Shown: piece by piece, positions 59,492-64,000 of the stretch
Position numbering within the stretch: the stretch's first letter is position 1
How the letters are laid out: every line of letters begins with the position of its first letter
Assembly: GCA_902490335.1 (NCBI GenBank)
Contig: CABUDL010000003.1
Span: 1 to 64,000, forward strand
Length of the DNA: 64,000 nt
Direction: 5' to 3'
From: an uncultured Clostridium sp.
GTDB taxonomy: Bacteria > Bacillota > Clostridia > Oscillospirales > Ruminococcaceae
Made by a program: the position numbers and the translations under genes
The notes under the pieces: model-generated
Seen by the model: only the letters and a program-made list of their open reading frames with translations
Databases searched by the model: none
What the model was told of the DNA's origin: nothing

Positions 59492-59929
59492 TTAAAAGCC
59501 TGCCTGCTGCACCATCTCCACCAAAAACGGCTGGATGTGCGGATAGGTCATCTCCTGCGGCAGGGTGTCAAACAGTTCCACCCGCTTCATCTCAAAGTTT
59601 TCCGGCAGCGGCTGGAAGGAAAAAATCTGCGCAAAGTAGAGCATCCCAAAATCTTCCTCCACCAAACCGCTGGCTTCCCGTTTTTGTTTGACCCCATAGG
59701 CTCCGATGGGGTACAGCTGAAACTCCTGCGCTCCGCTCTCCTCATAAAGCTCCCTGCGCGCAGCCTCCTCCGGCGTTTCCCCTTCTTCGATGTGTCCGCC
59801 CGGCACCTCCCATGTCGTGCGCTTTTTATGCTGGCACAGCACCCACTTTCCCTGATGCTTTCCAACGATTACCGCATAGTGCATCGGCAGCTGTTGGTAA
59901 TCCGTTTTTATAAGACGCACCTCGACCAT
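59492..59929 (-). CDS. NUDIX hydrolase
   Basis: 145 aa. The NUDIX box is complete in GHIEEGETPEEAARRELYEESGA. The N-terminal MVEVRLIKTDYQQL leads into VIVGKHQGKWVLCQHKKRTTWEVPGG. Substrate unknown; an 8-oxo-dGTPase-like role is common in such short members. ATG after AGGAGAGG; an earlier start at 59974 was rejected. Divergent from bofA. Confidence 0.9.
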   Translation of the reverse strand: MVEVRLIKTDYQQLPMHYAVIVGKHQGKWVLCQHKKRTTWEVPGGHIEEGETPEEAARRELYEESGAQEFQLYPIGAYGVKQKREASGLVEEDFGMLYFAQIFSFQPLPENFEMKRVELFDTLPQEMTYPHIQPFLVEMVQQAGF

Positions 59930-60024
59930 AACAACCTCTCCTTTGTCATACAAATATTTTAAACATTTTGGCATCAGCCTCCGCCCTGCTGCATAGAGAT
60001 AGAGAGAAAAAAGGAGGAGGCTTT

Positions 60025-60276
60025 ATGGAACAGACCATTCTGTTTTGTGTTCTGGCGCTGGCTTTGTGTCAGACTGTCTTTCTGCTCAACCACCGCTACC
60101 TGCTGCGGGGTACCATTTTTTCTGCTGTCAGCGGTGTCGGCTGTTTGGCTGCCCTGTCGTTCCTGTTTCCGGCAGCCGGACTTTTCCTCACCGCATCCGG
60201 TGTAGCTGTCAGCGCTGTCTTTGGGATACCCGGCTGCATTTTTCTTTTGCTGATTAAATTGATTTGCCGGCTGTGA
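60025..60276 (+). CDS. bofA: BofA-family pro-sigma-K processing inhibitor-like protein
   Basis: 83 aa with two or three membrane helices and a C-terminal block VSAVFGIPGCIFLLLIKLI that matches the conserved end of BofA. In Bacillus BofA holds the intramembrane protease SpoIVFB inactive until a forespore signal arrives. ATG after AAGGAGGAGG. Supports a sporulating host. Confidence 0.85.
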   Translation: MEQTILFCVLALALCQTVFLLNHRYLLRGTIFSAVSGVGCLAALSFLFPAAGLFLTASGVAVSAVFGIPGCIFLLLIKLICRL

Positions 60277-60287
60277 TACGCTATAAT
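60259..60287 (+). promoter_or_regulatory. Sigma-A promoter inside the 3' end of bofA
   Basis: TTGATT-N17-TATAAT, starting inside the last codons of bofA and driving the acetyltransferase gene. Confidence 0.75.
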
Positions 60288-60321
60288 AAAGCTATTCCAT
60301 ACACTACAAGGAGGAATCAGC

Positions 60322-60765
60322 TTGGCTAAAAAAATGCAGTATCAAACCGTTTGGACACAGGGAAAAAAGGGCAGCGACGACGCCTTTTTTGTGCGCGCCA
60401 ACGTCTTTGTTGTCGAACAGGGATTCAAGGTAGAATTTGATGATTTGGACAAGGTCTGCTGGCACCTGACCGTTTATGACCGAAACGAACCGATTGGAGC
60501 TGCCCGCATCTATCAGGACATCGACGGTGTTTGGCAGCTTGGACGCATCTGCGTGCTGGAAAACTACCGCGGCAAAAAAATCGGCAGCCTGATTTTGAGC
60601 GCCTGCGAAGAAAAAATCCGGCAGCTTGCCAAAGGTCCTGCCCTTGCCCGACTGGGTGCTCAGGCACAGGCAAAAGGATTCTACCTCAAAAACGGCTACA
60701 CCGCAACCGGTGAGGAATATATGGACGAATATTGCCCTCATGTCGTGATGACCAAACAGCTGTAA
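60322..60765 (+). CDS. GNAT-family acetyltransferase (ElaA/YjcF-like)
   Basis: 147 aa. ANVFVVEQGFKVEFDDLDKVCWHLTVYDRNEPIGAARIYQ, GRICVLENYRGKKIGSLILSACE and ARLGAQAQAKGFYLKNGYTATGEEYMDE are the hallmarks of the YjcF/ElaA branch. Substrate unknown. The TTG start has GGAGG seven bases upstream. It has its own promoter within bofA. Confidence 0.88.
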   Translation: MAKKMQYQTVWTQGKKGSDDAFFVRANVFVVEQGFKVEFDDLDKVCWHLTVYDRNEPIGAARIYQDIDGVWQLGRICVLENYRGKKIGSLILSACEEKIRQLAKGPALARLGAQAQAKGFYLKNGYTATGEEYMDEYCPHVVMTKQL

Positions 60766-60772
60766 TGCAAAG

Positions 60773-60806
60773 CAGCGGGACCTCTGATAGAAGTCCCGCT
60801 GTTTTT
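60773..60806 (+). terminator. Terminator between the acetyltransferase and rnr
   Basis: Arms CAGCGGGAC/GTCCCGCTG with an 11-base loop and TTTTT, overlapping the end of convergent rnr. Confidence 0.85.
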
Positions 60807-62997
60807 ATGCCAGTGTAAAGTTGACCTGTCCGGCAGAAACATCCACCGAAGCCACCGTTACCTGCTGTGGCTGACCGATGCGGTAGAATGTTCCGCTCAG
60901 GCTGTCCTTTAGCTCGATTCCTTCCTCCAGCTGGTAGTCCCCCAGCGGCAGGTCATTGATGGAAACCAAGCCCTCGACGCTGTTTTCCAGCTCGACAAAG
61001 AAGCCGAAGGAGGTCACACCGGTGATCCTGCCGGTAAAGCTTTGTCCGATAAAGCCGGACATATATTCTGCTTTGTAGCAGTCCTCGCAGTCGCGTTCGA
61101 TGTTCATGGCGTTCTGCTCCATCTGGCTTGCATTTTTGCTGGCTGCCGGCACAAAGCTGCCGTATCTCTTTTTGAGCTTTTCCTTCGGAGTTCCTGCCAG
61201 ATAGCTGCTTAGGATGCGGTGGATGGCAAGGTCGGGATAGCGGCGGATGGGCGAAGTAAAGTGCGCATAGTTATCCAGCACCAAGCCAAAATGCCCGATG
61301 TTCTTCTCCGAGTAGATTGCCTTGGACATAGTGCGCAGCAGCTGTCCGTTGATGGCAGGCTCCAGCTCGGTTCCCCGCACGCCCTCCAGAATGTCGGAAA
61401 AATCCTTTGGCTGCGGATTTTCCAGCAGCCGCTGGGCAGGAAGGTTCAGTCGGGTCAGCAGGTCATGCAGGAGGTTGACCTTGATGACCGGCGGCTGCTC
61501 GTGGACACGGTAGATGAACGGCAGCTCCTGCTCCATTGCAAGGGTTGCAGCTGCCTGGTTTGCCGTCAGCATAAATTCCTCAATCATCCGTTCGCTCTCG
61601 CCGGTCGGGCGCGGCAGGATGTCCTTGATGCGCCCGTTTTCTATGACGAACTTCGATTCGTTGGAGGAAATGTTCATCGCTCCGCGGTCAAATCGGCGCG
61701 CACGCAGAATCTGTGCCAGCTGCTGCATCAATTTGATCTGCGGAATCAGCTGGGCATATTTTTCCAAAATCTGCGGCTGTGCCGTCTGGTCCAAAATTGA
61801 ATTGATTTCCGAGTAAACGCCCTTGACCCTAGAACGGATATAGCTTTTTACAAAGCGGAAGCCTTCGATTTCTCCGCTGGGCTTGAGGGTAATCAGCGCA
61901 GAAAAGGTCAGTCGGACCTCATCGGGATTGAGCGAACAGATGCCGTTGGAAAGTTCCTTTGGCAGCATCGGAATCACCTGGTCTGCATAGTAGACGCTGG
62001 TCCCTCTGCGGTAGGCTTCCAAATCCAGCGGACTGCCCTGTCGGACATAGTGGCTGACATCTGCGATGTGTACACCCAGATACCAGTGGTCCTCGTCGCG
62101 CTCGAGCGAGACCGCATCGTCCAAATCCTTGCTGTCCGCCGAGTCGATGGTGAAGATGTCTATGTCGGTCAAATCCATGCGGTCGCTCAGCTCGGAGAGC
62201 GGAACGCCCTCCTGCTCAATCTTTCTTGCCTGTGCTAAGGTCTGCTCGTCAAACTCGGTGCGTGCGTTGTAATCTGCCAGCACCGCCTGACAGCACACCT
62301 GTGCCAGCTGTGCCTGACCGAAGGTGTTGATGACCTCTACCTGATGCGCAAAGTGGCTGTCTCCCCGTCGGGTGATTTTGACCAGCACCTTGTCCCCGTC
62401 CTTGGCTCCGTGCAGTCCGCCCTTTTCGATTTCCAGCAGAAAGCGCATCAGGCGGTCGGGTCGCAGGAAATATCCCTGCGGCTGGCGCACCACCACGCCG
62501 GTAAACGCCGCGTCGTTTTCCTGCAAAATGCGCACGACGCTGCCCTCCCGGCTGTGGTTTTCATCCTGCTTTTTCTGCGGCTGGATTCGTACCAGCACCA
62601 AATCTCCGGGCATGGCTCCCTGCATAAAGCGTCCCGGCAAAAAGATGTCCTGCGAACGGTCGGTGATGGGCTCCTCCCCCTCCTTTGGTTCCGGTCGGGC
62701 AAATCCAAATTTTTCATTGAGCGAAACAATCTTTGCCTGCACCAGTCCCTGACTGCGGCTGAGCACGACTGAATTTTTTCTGCGCCAGATTTCTCCGCTT
62801 TCCTCCATCTGCTGCAAGGTTTCCAAAAACGCCGCGTGTTCCTCCCGCTTGATCTGCGCTTGTATCTCCAGCACACGGATGCCGATTGGCTCCTCCTTTT
62901 GGTGGCGCAGCACCCGCAGGATGCGGCTTTTCACATCCATTCTGGTAAAACCTGCGTGTGCGCGAAACGGTCTTTTTCGATGCAGTTTTCTTGCCAT
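60805..62997 (-). CDS. rnr: Ribonuclease R
   Basis: 730 aa 3'-5' exoribonuclease that degrades structured RNA. N-terminal cold-shock-like domains (FGFARPEPKEGEE, DIFLPGRFMQGAMPGD) precede the RNB catalytic domain with metal-binding Asp cluster in IDSADSKDLDDAV (283-295), HYAHFTSPIRRYPDLAIHR and a C-terminal S1 domain (FTGRITGVTSFGFFVELENSVEGLV). ATG after GGGGGAA. Its promoter lies close upstream. Confidence 0.96.
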   Translation of the reverse strand: MARKLHRKRPFRAHAGFTRMDVKSRILRVLRHQKEEPIGIRVLEIQAQIKREEHAAFLETLQQMEESGEIWRRKNSVVLSRSQGLVQAKIVSLNEKFGFARPEPKEGEEPITDRSQDIFLPGRFMQGAMPGDLVLVRIQPQKKQDENHSREGSVVRILQENDAAFTGVVVRQPQGYFLRPDRLMRFLLEIEKGGLHGAKDGDKVLVKITRRGDSHFAHQVEVINTFGQAQLAQVCCQAVLADYNARTEFDEQTLAQARKIEQEGVPLSELSDRMDLTDIDIFTIDSADSKDLDDAVSLERDEDHWYLGVHIADVSHYVRQGSPLDLEAYRRGTSVYYADQVIPMLPKELSNGICSLNPDEVRLTFSALITLKPSGEIEGFRFVKSYIRSRVKGVYSEINSILDQTAQPQILEKYAQLIPQIKLMQQLAQILRARRFDRGAMNISSNESKFVIENGRIKDILPRPTGESERMIEEFMLTANQAAATLAMEQELPFIYRVHEQPPVIKVNLLHDLLTRLNLPAQRLLENPQPKDFSDILEGVRGTELEPAINGQLLRTMSKAIYSEKNIGHFGLVLDNYAHFTSPIRRYPDLAIHRILSSYLAGTPKEKLKKRYGSFVPAASKNASQMEQNAMNIERDCEDCYKAEYMSGFIGQSFTGRITGVTSFGFFVELENSVEGLVSINDLPLGDYQLEEGIELKDSLSGTFYRIGQPQQVTVASVDVSAGQVNFTLA

Positions 62998-63042
62998 ATC
63001 GTTTCCCCCTTTAACTGCTTATTCAATCCTTTTCTGATTCTC

Positions 63043-63071
63043 ATTATATCCCCATCTCCTGCAACTATCAA
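63043..63071 (-). promoter_or_regulatory. Sigma-A promoter of rnr
   Basis: Minus-strand TTGATA-N17-TATAAT, about 46 bases before the ATG. Confidence 0.8.
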
Positions 63072-63094
63072 GCGACAGTTTTGGGAATATGGGG

Positions 63095-63127
63095 AAAGGA
63101 TGCCTACAAATGGGAGCATCCTTTTTT
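63095..63127 (-). terminator. Terminator-like hairpin after the EF-G-like gene
   Basis: GGATGC-loop-GCATCC stem flanked by AAA and TTTTTT; the T-run is on the plus strand, so minus-strand efficiency is uncertain. Confidence 0.5.
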
Positions 63128-63137
63128 GTAATCGTCC

Positions 63138-64000
63138 TTATTTACAGTGGATATACGCCGGCACCTCCTGCCACGGCACAGGAAAACCCGCTCCGTGGGA
63201 GCAAAAGACCGAGAAGGACGGATTTTGCAGGTCGTGTTTTGCATCATATCCAATCTCTTCGATCACCTGCTGCGGCTGGGCACACGGCTCGTACCCATCA
63301 AAGGAGAGACTCAGCAGACCCTTGCCTCTGGTGTAGGAGATAAACTCCAGCCCATACCCGGAAAGCGCCTGTGCCGGTCCTCTGCCGCACAGCAGCACGC
63401 CGTCCTCCTCGGTCACCGGCGGCTCAAAGCTGCACTCCATCCGCTGCAAATCTGCCATCAGTCTGCCCAGCTGTTCCGGCTGCACCGCTGCCTCAAAGCT
63501 GTAATACGGCTCCAGCAGGACACAGCCGCCGACAGCTGCCAGCTGCTCCAGACCCTGACGGATTGCCCGATAGGTCGCCTCGCGAAAATCTCCGCCCTCG
63601 GTGTGCTTGATGTGCGCTCTGCCATTGAGCAGGGTGATGTGTACATCGCACAGCTCCGAGCCGGTCAGAATTCCCTTGTGCTTCTTTTCAAAGACATGGG
63701 TGCGGATGAGGTTCTGCCAGTTTTTGCCCAGCAAATCGGTCGGGCAGTCGCTGGAAAAGGTGATACCGCTGCCCCGCTGCCCCGGCTCCAGGCGCAGATG
63801 CACCTCGGCATAATGGCGCAGCGGCTCATAATGACCATAGCCCACCACCGGCTGGGTGATGGTTTCCCGATACAGGATGCGGCAGTCCCCAAAGTCCAGC
63901 TCGATGCCAAAGCGACGGCTGCACAGCTGCCGCAGCACCTCCAGCTGGATTTGACCCATGATGCGGATGTGGATTTCCTGCAATTCCTCCTCAAAGCTGA
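63138..64000 (-). CDS. C-terminal part of a TetM/EF-G-like translation factor GTPase (runs off the window)
   Basis: About 287 residues visible; the frame stays open through the right edge (SFEEELQEIHIRIMGQIQLEVL), so the GTPase domain lies outside. What is seen covers the end of EF-G domain III and domains IV and V: RGSGITFSSDCPTDLLGKNWQNLIRTHVFEKKHKGILTG, HITLLNGRAHIKHTEGGDFREATYRAIRQGLEQ, LEPYYSFEAAV and YGLEFISYTRGKGLLSLSFDGYEPC. This pattern matches the TetM-like ribosomal-protection group of clostridia, mostly of unproven resistance function. Confidence 0.85.
   Translation of the reverse strand, partial: SFEEELQEIHIRIMGQIQLEVLRQLCSRRFGIELDFGDCRILYRETITQPVVGYGHYEPLRHYAEVHLRLEPGQRGSGITFSSDCPTDLLGKNWQNLIRTHVFEKKHKGILTGSELCDVHITLLNGRAHIKHTEGGDFREATYRAIRQGLEQLAAVGGCVLLEPYYSFEAAVQPEQLGRLMADLQRMECSFEPPVTEEDGVLLCGRGPAQALSGYGLEFISYTRGKGLLSLSFDGYEPCAQPQQVIEEIGYDAKHDLQNPSFSVFCSHGAGFPVPWQEVPAYIHCK

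Noticed and set aside
1..64000. CRISPR arrays, insertion sequences, prophage genes, tRNA or rRNA genes
   Set aside because: No direct-repeat/spacer arrays, transposase or integrase motifs, or tRNA-like cloverleaf stretches were seen; the only tandem array is the coding repeat in glgB.

Overview
The window comes from a spore-forming, low-to-mid GC anaerobic Firmicute, most likely a gut clostridium of the Oscillospiraceae/Butyricicoccaceae type. The evidence is SpoVG, a BofA homologue, a BofC-like protein and CotF-type coat proteins, together with oxygen-sensitive Fe-S enzymes (serine dehydratase, a 2[4Fe-4S] ferredoxin, QueG, RlmD). A GlgB-GlgC-GlgD-GlgA glycogen set, ECF vitamin transporters and near-consensus sigma-A promoters fit as well. 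I see no rRNA, tRNA, CRISPR array, prophage or insertion sequence. The region reads as core chromosome, and both edges are cut (a TetM/EF-G-like gene runs off the right edge).

Layout. 0-5 kb: a two-component system and a class A penicillin-binding protein. 5-8.3 kb: small genes (BofC-like, glyoxalase-type, ferredoxin, acetyltransferase, MerR regulator). 8.3-12.9 kb: a minus-strand operon queG - Orn/Lys/Arg-type decarboxylase - darA - holB - ricT, which resembles the yaaO-yaaT region of Bacillus but lacks tmk. 13-15.5 kb: two-subunit serine dehydratase and an aromatic-acid-exporter-type membrane protein. 16-18 kb: a P-loop ATPase and a GrpB-cytidine deaminase fusion. 18-24.4 kb: glycogen synthesis (glgB-glgC-glgD, then glgA), followed by gap at 24.7-25.8 kb. 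26-29.6 kb: a histidine-kinase-like protein without the phospho-acceptor His, a DAK2/FakA-like protein and an Asp23/Gls24 protein.

29.8-36.6 kb is a probable seven-gene minus-strand operon from one strong promoter: ECF S component (probably pantothenate), coaX, a lipoprotein, an RluA-type pseudouridine synthase, a CPBP protease, YmdB-type phosphodiesterase and a peptide-binding lipoprotein. Its 5' leader can fold into a strongly paired structure. coaBC at 44-45.5 kb adds another CoA-synthesis step. 36.7-43.6 kb: trmO, an AAC(6')-like acetyltransferase, an odd 2-hydroxyacid-dehydrogenase-fold protein behind a Rex-like palindrome, malic enzyme diverging from aspartase, a hydrolase and a second GrpB. 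43.6-54.4 kb: rlmD-coaBC-phosphatase, a radical SAM protein, a second ECF S component, a second orphan binding protein, folC, ridA and murC. 54.5-64 kb: spoVG, a sortase-type surface protein, two coat-like proteins, galK-galT, NUDIX, bofA, an acetyltransferase, rnr and the truncated EF-G-like gene.

Metabolically the window joins glycogen storage, Leloir galactose use, glycolysis (gap), amino-acid fermentation (serine dehydratase, aspartase, malic enzyme) and pantothenate uptake into CoA. The least conventional items are the candidate structured RNA before the pantothenate-type ECF gene, the histone-H1-like tandem-repeat tail on GlgB, the GrpB-cytidine deaminase fusion, the His-less kinase and the 2-hydroxyacid dehydrogenase with a degenerate active site. 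All product names are by eye from motifs and family memory; no database search was run.
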